Below, piece by piece: positions 33,401 to 41,200 of a stretch of 64,000 nucleotides of DNA. The notes under the pieces are model-generated. The model worked only from the letters and a program-made list of their open reading frames with translations, was not told the origin of the DNA and did no database searches. The translations under genes were made by a program, and so were the position numbers. This stretch comes from Rufibacter roseus (GTDB lineage Bacteria; Bacteroidota; Bacteroidia; Cytophagales; Hymenobacteraceae), in contig NZ_LRML01000001.1 in assembly GCF_001647285.1 (NCBI RefSeq), positions 124,001 to 188,000 of the forward strand, written 5' to 3'. Numbering within the stretch: the first letter of the stretch is position 1; every line of letters begins with the position of its first letter.

Positions 33401-33981
33401 GAGGTGCCGGGGGCAACGTGTAAATCATATTTAAGATTTCCGTTTTGCTCGTATAGAGCCATGTCTACGCCTTGGTAAAGGCTTTTATACTGCACCTGCC
33501 TATACCCCTTAGCGCCGCTGCCCCATTTTTTAGGGTCTTTGCCCAAGTAGTAATTTCTTACGCCCGGAGTGATTTCTTGCCCTTGAGTAAGCGAGTGAAC
33601 GTTTGCTCCCTCAAAAGAAACAGAATAAGCATGAGCTTTTGCTTTGCCAGTGTCGGCTGATTTTGCGGTGGGTTGGGTTGTGCCAGAGTCATGATTGTGA
33701 GCCTTGGCCTTTGCGGCGGGGTCTTGTAGCACATACAAAAAACCTGTGGGTTCCAGAAACATGCGTCCGGATGGTATTTCAGCAGAGAACTTTACCTGTG
33801 CCGGCCATTGCCCCTTGTTTTCCACAAACTCAAGGGAACGGTCATCATGTACACTGACAGGAGCAGGCATTGACACTGTAGAGGCAGGCAGGGGCTTGGT
33901 AGTTGGTACAGGGGCTCCGGTAAAAAGCTGGAGTATGGACCAGTAGGCTGAAATGAAAAAAAGTGTAACAGTAAGGCGCAT
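30433..33981 (-). CDS. Giant surface protein with SBBP repeats and CHU_C domain (paralogue of 26147)
   Basis: 1182 residues with the same order of parts as its neighbour: signal segment MRLTVTLFFISAYWSILQLF, the VENKGQWPAQVKFSAE domain, SBBP-type beta-propeller repeats (DAAYSIQVDKDYNVFVAGG), Ig-like repeats (GGVWSGTGV, GGTFSGKGV, GGTWSGQHV), a PKD domain (YVWDFGDGETSEEQTP) and the sorting domain NIITPNGDGKNDTF to KGWVEIVR. It is shorter by about 150 residues, mainly in the Ig-like part. Tandem duplication is clear from the near-identical stretches. It is predicted to be secreted by the type IX system. Confidence 0.85.
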   Translation of the reverse strand: MRLTVTLFFISAYWSILQLFTGAPVPTTKPLPASTVSMPAPVSVHDDRSLEFVENKGQWPAQVKFSAEIPSGRMFLEPTGFLYVLQDPAAKAKAHNHDSGTTQPTAKSADTGKAKAHAYSVSFEGANVHSLTQGQEITPGVRNYYLGKDPKKWGSGAKGYRQVQYKSLYQGVDMALYEQNGNLKYDLHVAPGTSPAQIKLKYKGATRLSLKEGNLLIETSVGTVTEQRPVAFQVVNGQRQIVPCQYVLKGETLSFAFPEGYSTELPLVIDPVIVFSTFSGSFADNWGFTATHDSEGNMYSGGIVDNVGFPVSLGAFMMTHNGAWDISIIKYNTQVSGTASRLYATYLGGSQTDTPHSLVVNQDDELLILGTTGSNDYPTSANAFSRSFKGGTPITPLGGSGNPSYNGGSDLIVTRLSKNGEQMIASTFLGGTENDGIMAFPSGIGLSLVKNYGDQYRGDIVTDPAGNVYIASNTMSTDFPAKNGFRSQSNGGPYDAIITKLSPDLSNIVWSNYFGGSGLDAAYSIQVDKDYNVFVAGGTTSATLPGSNLGYQKSLSGNVDGFVAKINSAGNGVLATSYLGTTNYDQVYFLQLDAIGDVYLFGQTLGNYPVTNGTYRNANGRQFIHKLSANLATSVFSTVFGAGRNTVDISPSAFLVDDCQRIYVSGWGGGSNATSYNNGNTFGLPATSNALQTTTDGGDFYLMQLGTNASELLYATFYGGDQGVTGGSTEHVDGGTSRFDKRGFVYQAVCGGCQRKSNFPMPPGANYFSKTNPSPNCNNAAFKFDFVEELSADAGEDKKVCFNGDPLRLEGFPAGGVWSGTGVSVSNGVYWFNTMPELVGNHVLTYTVTGTGACSRNSTMVLTVEPPTEHTITMAANEFCSNSSEPVLMEAQPAGGTFSGKGVVGNTFIPSVAGIGKHTIIYKNTGQNGICGEITKEVTVYIPLLNLGPDTVLCPGSTTPFQLKANFTGGTWSGQHVTADGTFTPPANFTGSVELTYSIATPCIATATRRVQVAPVPIIQAALANPCPNISTISGFAPFNASFTNTTTNATGYVWDFGDGETSEEQTPRHLYTKPGTYKVLLTAMYGNGCEIQQEVAQVVVTESFVPNIITPNGDGKNDTFVQNFSCLPTELVVYNRWGKELYREKEYNQNWDGGVLSEGTYFYILTDTEGKTAKGWVEIVR

Positions 33982-34109
33982 CGTCAGAAAAAAAACTTCC
34001 GACTAAATTAAATTAAATTTGATTATAAATCAGCTTTTTAACACGCCTCCTGTTCTTATTCAGCTTAAGATTTTGATGGAAAGGTTAATTTCTGTTGGAA
34101 TTGATAGTC

Positions 34110-34655
34110 TTACCAGCCCATGCGTTCTTTTAATGACATGATGTGGGCCAAATGATGCCTACCGTGCCAGGCATAGAGGCCAGCTGCCTGAAAAAGATAA
34201 ATTTCTCCGCCCTCAGGGTGCACAAAGGTGCGGTGCCACTGCTCAAACGTAAGCGATTGCAGTAACATGGTCCATCGTTCGTGCAAAGGAGCTAATAGCT
34301 GTAAAGAAACAGCGGGGTCAGCAGTACAGGCATCAGGTAATTGCGCCCAGCCAGTTTCATCATAGGGCTTTATGATAGGGCGCTCCTCGGTTAACGCCAA
34401 CCTAAACCTAATATAGCTGTTCATGTGGCTGTCTGGCAGGTGATGAACTACCTGGCGTAAGGTCCACCCGCTGGGGCGGTAGGGTGTGTCAAGTTGCTCT
34501 TCTGATAAACCAGAGACAGCATCTACTAATTGAGCAGGTAAGTCTTCAATAGCTGCCATGGCTTCTTTAACTATTTTAGATTGAAAAACAGTAGGTAGCT
34601 CATAACGGCCCACCGGAAAGCGGAGCTGTTCAATAGTGAGGGTAGGTGTTTCCAT
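34110..34655 (-). CDS. DinB/YfiT-family thiol transferase-like protein
   Basis: 181 residues from the chosen start METPTLTIEQLRFPVGRYELP at 34655; an upstream alternative start would add 15 residues without similarity. The DinB four-helix fold is recognisable by RPSGWTLRQVVHHLPDSHMNSYIRF and by LYAWHGRHHLAHI. Those histidines form the metal triad. The sequence matches the YfiT/BstA group, which in bacilli transfers bacillithiol. Bacillithiol is known in some Bacteroidota, so detoxification is plausible but not shown. Confidence 0.85.
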   Translation of the reverse strand: METPTLTIEQLRFPVGRYELPTVFQSKIVKEAMAAIEDLPAQLVDAVSGLSEEQLDTPYRPSGWTLRQVVHHLPDSHMNSYIRFRLALTEERPIIKPYDETGWAQLPDACTADPAVSLQLLAPLHERWTMLLQSLTFEQWHRTFVHPEGGEIYLFQAAGLYAWHGRHHLAHIMSLKERMGW

Positions 34656-34706
34656 GACTGCGGGAAATTTTCTTAATAGGATGTAAACTTGGCAACTCAA
34701 ATTTTG

Positions 34707-34743
34707 CTTTCTGGCTGATTTTTAAAAAATGGCCGGAAAACAG
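34707..34743. repeat. IPR copy 13, degenerate
   Basis: CTTTCTGGCTGATTTTT faces AAAAAATGGCCGGAAAACAG. TTTCTGGC and GCCGGAAA still pair through a T-G wobble. It lies upstream of the DinB-family gene. Confidence 0.45.
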
Positions 34744-34889
34744 GAGAAGGATTTACTAAAGAGGGGGTACACACCAAACGGTACTAGCCATCTAAAGTTG
34801 CGGATTAAATACGGTCTTTTTGATAGAGTTTTGACTTAAGAGCTGCAATGGCCTTTGTCAGATGAAATCTAAATTTTGAATAAGCTCTA

Positions 34890-34930
34890 CTGTTTTTGAT
34901 TTAGTTTTCGTAAAACAGGCAAAAAACAAG
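34890..34930. repeat. IPR copy 14, 6 bases before the Fpg/Nei start
   Basis: CTGTTTTTGATTTAGTTTTC faces GTAAAACAGGCAAAAAACAAG. It ends six bases before the ATG at 34936, so the hairpin would cover the ribosome-binding region. Confidence 0.6.
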
Positions 34931-34935
34931 ACAGA

Positions 34936-35751
34936 ATGCCTGAACTACCTGAAGTTGAAACTTTCCGTCGCTTTATAGAAGAAACCAGCCTGGGGCAGGC
35001 CATATCCGAGGTAGAGGTGCAAGACCCCAAACGTCAGCTTCTGTTAGATCTGGATGAGTTCAGGCGCGCTTTAATTGGGAATATGTTCACAGGAAGCCAG
35101 CGGCTGGGGAAGCAGTTGTTTTTGTTTACTGAGAAAGGGCAGGTGGTGACTATTCATTTCGGAATGACCGGCGATGTGGCGTATTTTAAAGATGAAGCTG
35201 ATACGCCAAGGTTTGCCCGTACTATGTTTCACTTTCAAAATGGTTTTAAGCTAGCCATTCTGGATTCCCGTAAGTTTGGCCGAATAGGTATAACAGAAAG
35301 TGTAGAAGTCTTCCGGAAGCAAAAAAAGCTGGGACCTGATGCTCTTACAATCACCTCCCAAGAGTTGGCTATAGGCTTGACGCGGAAAAAGGCACCCATT
35401 AAAGCTCTTTTGTTAGATCAGCGCATTGCCCCAGGGATAGGAAACTGGATTGCCGATGAGGTTTTATTTCAGGCTGGCTTGCATCCGGAACGCCCCGCTG
35501 GTTCTTTGGTAGGTAAAGAAGTGGAGCTGTTGGCAGAAAAAATAAGAGATGTGCTGAAAACAGCTATAGAAGCGGAAGCCGTTTACCGGAACTTCCCGGC
35601 CCATTACCTCATCCATGCCCGAGAGTGGGATACTGCTCCCGCCGCAGCTTCAGCCGATGCGCATTTACATTGCCCGCACTGCGCATCAAATATTCAGAAA
35701 GATTATGTGGGCGGAAGGGCTACCTATTTCTGCTCCAGTTGCCAGGTGTAA
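34936..35751 (+). CDS. Formamidopyrimidine-DNA glycosylase / endonuclease VIII family protein
   Basis: A 271-residue base-excision-repair glycosylase. The essential N-terminus PELPEVETFRR (catalytic Pro2, Glu3) is intact. The H2TH domain has the signature IAPGIGNWIADEVLFQAGLHPE. A C-terminal four-cysteine zinc finger is visible as CPHC and CSSC around residues 248-270. It removes oxidised bases. Fpg and Nei are not separable by eye, so no symbol is given. The IPR copy 6 bases upstream may affect expression. Confidence 0.93.
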   Translation: MPELPEVETFRRFIEETSLGQAISEVEVQDPKRQLLLDLDEFRRALIGNMFTGSQRLGKQLFLFTEKGQVVTIHFGMTGDVAYFKDEADTPRFARTMFHFQNGFKLAILDSRKFGRIGITESVEVFRKQKKLGPDALTITSQELAIGLTRKKAPIKALLLDQRIAPGIGNWIADEVLFQAGLHPERPAGSLVGKEVELLAEKIRDVLKTAIEAEAVYRNFPAHYLIHAREWDTAPAAASADAHLHCPHCASNIQKDYVGGRATYFCSSCQV

Positions 35752-35790
35752 TTAGCTGTATTGGCTTCTTGTATTCTTCTGGTTAATTCT

Positions 35791-35829
35791 CTGTTTTAGG
35801 GCTATTTTCTTAAAAACACGTCAAAAACG
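35791..35829. repeat. IPR copy 15, 40 bases after the Fpg/Nei stop
   Basis: CTGTTTTAGGGCTATTTTC faces TTAAAAACACGTCAAAAACG. The outer ends pair partly; the inner TTTTCTTAAAA is a short loop. Confidence 0.6.
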
Positions 35830-35875
35830 ACTAGTGGCGTAGAGGCTCGCAGATCCTCTAGACGCTACAAAGTCT
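35829..35875. repeat. Imperfect palindrome GTGGCGTAGAGG / CCTCTAGACGCTAC
   Basis: Left arm 35834-35848 and right arm 35852-35868 pair with a small bulge, and an outer GACT/AGTC extends it. It has no T-run. It lies between an IPR copy and a heptamer repeat, downstream of convergent genes. It may be a degraded mobile palindrome. Confidence 0.5.
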
Positions 35876-35895
35876 TTTGAACAGACGCTATTCAT

Positions 35896-35923
35896 GAGCA
35901 ACAATCAACCAGCAACAACCAAC
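35896..35923. repeat. Heptanucleotide tandem repeat, NNNCAAC x4
   Basis: Units GAGCAAC, AATCAAC, CAGCAAC and AACCAAC end 3 bases before the tamL stop codon. The period is again 7. Confidence 0.7.
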
Positions 35924-35925
35924 AA

Positions 35926-38268
35926 TTAAAAAGGATACCCAATTGCCAGGTTCAGCACCCCAGAGCCAAAGAGGCCACTGGTGGGGCGGTCGGCGTAATT
36001 AGGATCACGGAGAGGGTAAGCCAGGTCTAGACGGATAACAAAGAACTGCACGTCAATGCGTAAGCCGGCACCGGCACCTACAGCCAGTTCATTCAGGAAG
36101 TTGCCGCTGAATTGTCCGCCGGGGCGGTCTGGGTCTTCATTTACAAGCCAGATGTTACCGGCATCCACAAATACAGCTCCTTTCAGGTACGGGTCCATGA
36201 GCGGGAACCTGAACTCAGCGTTACCCTCCAGCCTGATGTCACCCACTTGGTCAAAGAAGGAGAAAGCGGGCGCCACTCCGCCTTCACGGGTGACGGAGGT
36301 GGGGTCATAGGTTCCCGGTCCAATGCTACGAGCCGCAAACGCCCTGATGCTGTTAGGGCCACCTGCCCCGTATTGCTTGATATACGGCAACACTCTGGAG
36401 TTACCGTAGGGTAAGCCATAACCGCCAATAAAGCGCGTGGCTAATACCAGCTTATCAGTAATGTTAAAGTAGTAGCGTGTTTCTAAATCGGTCTTTACGT
36501 ACTGCGAGATGGCCTGCCCATTCAAGGTGTTAGGAAAGTCAGGATCAGCGGGGCGGCCATTCTTTACTCTGAAAATAAGTCCCCACAATCCGCCCGACAT
36601 GTCAAGCCCTGGGCTGATGTAGAACTGGTGTTTTTTGCCTGCCACGCCTTGTGAGTTGTACACAAACCGGTAATTTCCCCCAATAATGAACTGCTGGTCA
36701 AAGCTTCGGGCCAGAAATGGTCTGTCTTCCAGAATCTTTTCAAACTCTGGGGTCACGCTGCCTAACCTGGAGAGCTGCACCTGCACGGGGTTGATGTAAA
36801 TTTGAGTAGTAGCCCTTTGCCGCCAGTTGTAGCCGTACTCAAACGTGAATGAGTTCTGCTGGAAAAACTCCCGCCGGTCAATAAACCGGAAACCAAGCAT
36901 AAACCTGGTACGGGGTTGGTACATACTATTAGATATTCTGATGTCGAATGGTGAAATAATGCGCGGAATGTGCATTTCGGCATCGGCTCCAAGTTCAAAA
37001 GAAGTTAGGTTACTTGAGCGCTCAGGGGCTCCGCCTCCAGATTGCGATTCAATAGAGCCTATCAGGTTGAGCATCAATAGTTCGGCACCCCTCAAAGCAT
37101 TTCGGTTTCTGAAGTTAATCCTGATGCCGGGCCCTGCGTAGCCATTCGACTTGGTAACCATGAGCACCTCGGCCTGCAGTGACTTTTTCTTGGCTTGGGT
37201 AAGCAGAATGTCTGCGTTCAGCAAGCCATTTCGGCCAACAGAATCAAGGGGCGTGAACCTTACTTCGGCAAACTTGAAAGTGCCCAAATCCATGAGGCGG
37301 TTGATGGTCTGCAAATGTTTCTTGCGGCTGTAATAGTCATCATTGGTAATAAATACCGCGTTTAGAATTGCCCTTGCCTTAAAGGTCTCCTCATCTGGGT
37401 AATACTTATAGTTTTCATACTGAACTGGCGGAGCCTGAGGGTCAAGGGTGTCACCAGAAGCGAAGTCAGAGTAAATAGTTACCTGGTTATAGCGGTACGG
37501 AATGAGAGCTTTGTTAGGTGCTTCGCGTTTAATGCGCACATACACATCTACCTTGTTGTTTTGGGTACTGTCTACGTGGAATACCAGGTAATTCTCGTCA
37601 AAGAAAAAGTAGCCTTCTTCTTTTAAGACTTCGTTTATTCTCAGCCGCTCGGCAATAAGGGTCTGTAGATTATAAGGGTCGCCCACTTTTAGCAGTGAGT
37701 TAGGCTCAGTGGCTCTTATTCGTTCAGAAATACTGTCCTGTTCCTGCGGGAATTGTATCTTCTGGATGGTATACTGCTTTTGTACAGTGGCCGTATAATG
37801 TACACTAGCCATTTTCTTTTTGCTGGTGCTGTCTACCTCATAGGCAATGGCAGGGTTAAAATAACCCAGGTTGTAGAGCCGGTTTGCCATTTGACCCTGT
37901 ACTTTCTCTGGATAAGCTTCGCTGAGTAAAACCGGCGGTTGACCCAGTCTGGTTTTAATCCATTTGGCAATGCCTTTGTTTTCTTTGTTTCCGCCAAAGG
38001 CATTGTAGATCCAGAGTTTAGGGCGCATGCCTAGAAAAGAGGAGTTAGGTTGCGGCCGAATGGCCTCCTGGAGTTCCCCTTCCAGGTCTTTGGTGGCCGT
38101 TTCAGGATATTCAGATTTCACCGTGATGTCGCCGCCAATGTAGAGGTAATCACCCTGGGGCACACTCTTGGTGCTGCTGCACCCTGCCAATGAGAAAAGA
38201 ACAAGCAGAATCAGCCCTAAGAGTGCAGGAGAGGAGGTGCGCAAAATATGGGTAAAGTGTATGGTCAT
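35926..38268 (-). CDS. tamL: TamL, lipoprotein member of the Omp85/TamA family
   Basis: 780 residues. The signal sequence ends in lipobox SLAGC (Cys30), so unlike proteobacterial TamA it is a lipoprotein, as known for TamL of Bacteroidota. The N-terminal half carries POTRA-like segments (VQGQMANRLYNLGYFNPAI, RLMDLGTFKFAEVRF). The C-terminal half is a 16-strand-type barrel with VFVDAGNIW and the final surface-antigen motif GAGLRIDVQFFVIRLDLAYP. The start codon shares one base with the tamB stop (TAATG), so translation is coupled. Predicted role: outer-membrane homeostasis and protein or lipid insertion, with TamB. Confidence 0.9.
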   Translation of the reverse strand: MTIHFTHILRTSSPALLGLILLVLFSLAGCSSTKSVPQGDYLYIGGDITVKSEYPETATKDLEGELQEAIRPQPNSSFLGMRPKLWIYNAFGGNKENKGIAKWIKTRLGQPPVLLSEAYPEKVQGQMANRLYNLGYFNPAIAYEVDSTSKKKMASVHYTATVQKQYTIQKIQFPQEQDSISERIRATEPNSLLKVGDPYNLQTLIAERLRINEVLKEEGYFFFDENYLVFHVDSTQNNKVDVYVRIKREAPNKALIPYRYNQVTIYSDFASGDTLDPQAPPVQYENYKYYPDEETFKARAILNAVFITNDDYYSRKKHLQTINRLMDLGTFKFAEVRFTPLDSVGRNGLLNADILLTQAKKKSLQAEVLMVTKSNGYAGPGIRINFRNRNALRGAELLMLNLIGSIESQSGGGAPERSSNLTSFELGADAEMHIPRIISPFDIRISNSMYQPRTRFMLGFRFIDRREFFQQNSFTFEYGYNWRQRATTQIYINPVQVQLSRLGSVTPEFEKILEDRPFLARSFDQQFIIGGNYRFVYNSQGVAGKKHQFYISPGLDMSGGLWGLIFRVKNGRPADPDFPNTLNGQAISQYVKTDLETRYYFNITDKLVLATRFIGGYGLPYGNSRVLPYIKQYGAGGPNSIRAFAARSIGPGTYDPTSVTREGGVAPAFSFFDQVGDIRLEGNAEFRFPLMDPYLKGAVFVDAGNIWLVNEDPDRPGGQFSGNFLNELAVGAGAGLRIDVQFFVIRLDLAYPLRDPNYADRPTSGLFGSGVLNLAIGYPF

Positions 38269-41200
38269 TATTTTACTTTTCCGGTGTTTTTGAAAAGCTC
38301 AGACAGGTTGTCGTACTCTTTCTGGTAAATAAGCGTCAGGCCTGTTCTCATGAGCTGCCCGTCTAAGAAGCCTTCGTAGCTGTTCTGGCGGAAAACCCGC
38401 ATCCGCAGGCGCCCGTCTGGCGTGATGGAATATTCCACAGAGACATCGCCGGCAAACCCACTGGCATTTGCCGTCGCACCTTGGTCACTGCCCTCCAAGT
38501 CAAAGTTTTTGCCGAAACGTATAGTTAACCTGTCATTCAGCAACTGTTGCTGTAGGGCCACGTTAAGTTGGGTGCGGTTCTCGGCTTCGCCGGTAGAATA
38601 GTCTTCATAAGAGTTAACCCCTAAATCAAGGCCAAGTCCGCCCAGGTATTTTCCGGTGAGGGCGTTAAGCTGGTCTGTGAGCACCCCGCTGGCACTGCCG
38701 CGCAGGGCGCCGCCAAGGCCGCCGCCGCCAGAGCTGGCCAATGGGTCAGGCGCCATAAACCTGCCCAGTACCAAAAGCGAGAATACTTGTTTGGTGCGTT
38801 CAGATTCCTGGGTAGGTTGGCTTAACTGCTCTAGTCGGGCCTCAATGTCGCCCTCACCACGGGCCTCGTCTTCTAACTCTATGTTGAAAGAGATGGCAGG
38901 GTTCATGAGCTCTCCTTTCATGTTCAGGTGTACCTCAAACGGTAACTTCTGCTTGTATTGGTCCGGCACTTCGGAGAGTTGCGAAGCCATGAGTTCATAC
39001 GGGGCCGCATCTACATTGTAAATAGCCGTAATGTTGGCGTCAGCGTCAAACATGTCTCCGTTCCAGACAATGTAGCTTTCCGGCGAAATCTCAAACCGGC
39101 GCTCTACCAGTTCATATAAACTCATCTCATAAGCTCCCTCTGTCACATCAAAGCGGCCAGTCAGGGTAATATCTTCGTTTACGTCATACCCCACATTAAG
39201 GGTGGAATTGCCTCGCACAGTTAGGTGATCACCGGCGTTGGCGTCTACAATTACCGTTATAGGTACATCGTCAGTAATGCTCAAGGTCATGGTCAGGTCA
39301 ATGCCCTGTACTACTGCGTCTACCGTATCTATTTCTTTCTGCCGACCCAGGAAGCGGTTGCGGGTACTGTCAACATCTACAAAAACAACTATGCCTTCCC
39401 TGCTCGGGGTAACAGGCTCATCGGGCATTACATACGTGAAGTTAGAGTTAGGCCCAACGGTAACGGTGGTATTGATGATGGGCACATTCAGGTCGCCGGT
39501 AATGCGGGTGTCGCTGTCTACATATACAGTGCCGTAATACAGCGAATTGTCAGCTGCTGTGCTGTTGATCGCCAAAAAGTCATCGGTAGTGGCGCGCAGG
39601 TCAAACCGGTAGTCAAGGAAGTTGGTAGTCAGAATTTGTCCGTTGATCACGGCTTGGTTGCCCAGAGAGTCCAGCAGCGCAAACTCATCGAACCGGATGC
39701 CCTGGTTATTGATGGTTAGGCGCTCATCTGGTACGCGGTATACAGAGTTGAGCATGGCTACGTTGAAGGCGGCGTCATTAAACCTTAGATCGCCTGCCAC
39801 GCTGGGGTTTTCCATAGTGCCCCTAATCGCAACCGAGCCTAATATGGCACCGCTCATATCTTTGAGCATGCCATAGGTGAAAGGCTGAACACTGGCCAGG
39901 TTGAACTGCTCAAAGTTCACGTCAAAAGACATAGGCTGATCTCCAGTGGCCAAATAATAACCGCCTAAAGTAACGTTGTTGCCGTTGCCGGTTAGGGCGG
40001 CGGTTACTTCGTAGCGGCTGCCACCAGCATTTCTGGCATCAAGGGTCAGGTCACCCACCGGCATGTTCTGGTATTTAAAGTTGGCCAGATTCATATCTGC
40101 CGTAAAGGTCAAATCGCCTGTGGGGTCAGTGATGGTGGCTTGTCCGTTCAAAGTACCGTCTATCAGGCTGTCTTGCTGCATAATGGCGCGGGCGAAGTAC
40201 CCTACATCAATGTTCTGCAGGTTCACGCTGAGCGGTGAGGTGCGGCTGTTGGGGTTCTGGCTCTGCAGGTTAATGGCCATGGGCCCATTGGAGAGATTCA
40301 GATTGTTTGCCACCATGGCACCTGACTCTGTAAAATAGCGGATAAAATTATCAGGCGTTACCTGCCAAGGGTCTCGGTTGAGTAGCAGGTCTGGAGCCAA
40401 GCTGATCTCAAAGCCTCCGGCTATCTGCTGGAGGCGCAGCCCAATATGCGATTCGTCTTCTCCGGCTTCACTTACATTGGCAGCCCGCAAGGCCACCACG
40501 TTGTCTTGCACGTTGCCGCTCAAGACAATGTTATTAGCCCTAAAGGAAGTGTCTTGCCTGATTTGGTTGGCCCTGATGTTGTAGTTCAGCTGGTCAGGGT
40601 TAGAGTCTACGGCCAGTGCAATAGAATCTAACCGGAAGCCGCTGTAGCGCATCCTCGGAATTTGCCCTACTATCTGCAGGTTAGCAGTTCTGCTGTCATA
40701 TGAGCCATATAATGTATCTAGCCGAAGCCGGTCGAGGCCTGGAACAAAGGCGGTGAGCACCCTTGGCTTGTGTAAGTCTAAACCAAAGGTAAACTGCTGG
40801 GGCCGGTCAGGCGTTTGGAAAGGGTCACCATCCAGGTCATAGTACCGGTCAATGTGCGCCATGAGCACGGGTGCCAATTCACCCAACGGGATGTTGCCGT
40901 CTAAGAAGCCCGTCAAAACATCTGAGTTGATGCGTAACTCTGTTTGGCCTGGCCGCTGGGCCAGCGTCACGTTTAACGTGTCAAATTCAATGAGCTGGTT
41001 GTTAGTGGTAATGGCTGCATCAGTAGCCGAGATGGTGGCATCCAAAGTGTTAATATTGGCCCCGTTGATGTCTACTTTTATATCGCCGCGCAACCGGAGG
41101 TCTTCAGGGTACAGGTTTAGTGCCTGAAAATCTATGGAGCGGATGTTAGTGTTCAGGTTTACTACCGGCTCTTCGCCTCTTAAGTTAATGGTGCCATTGA

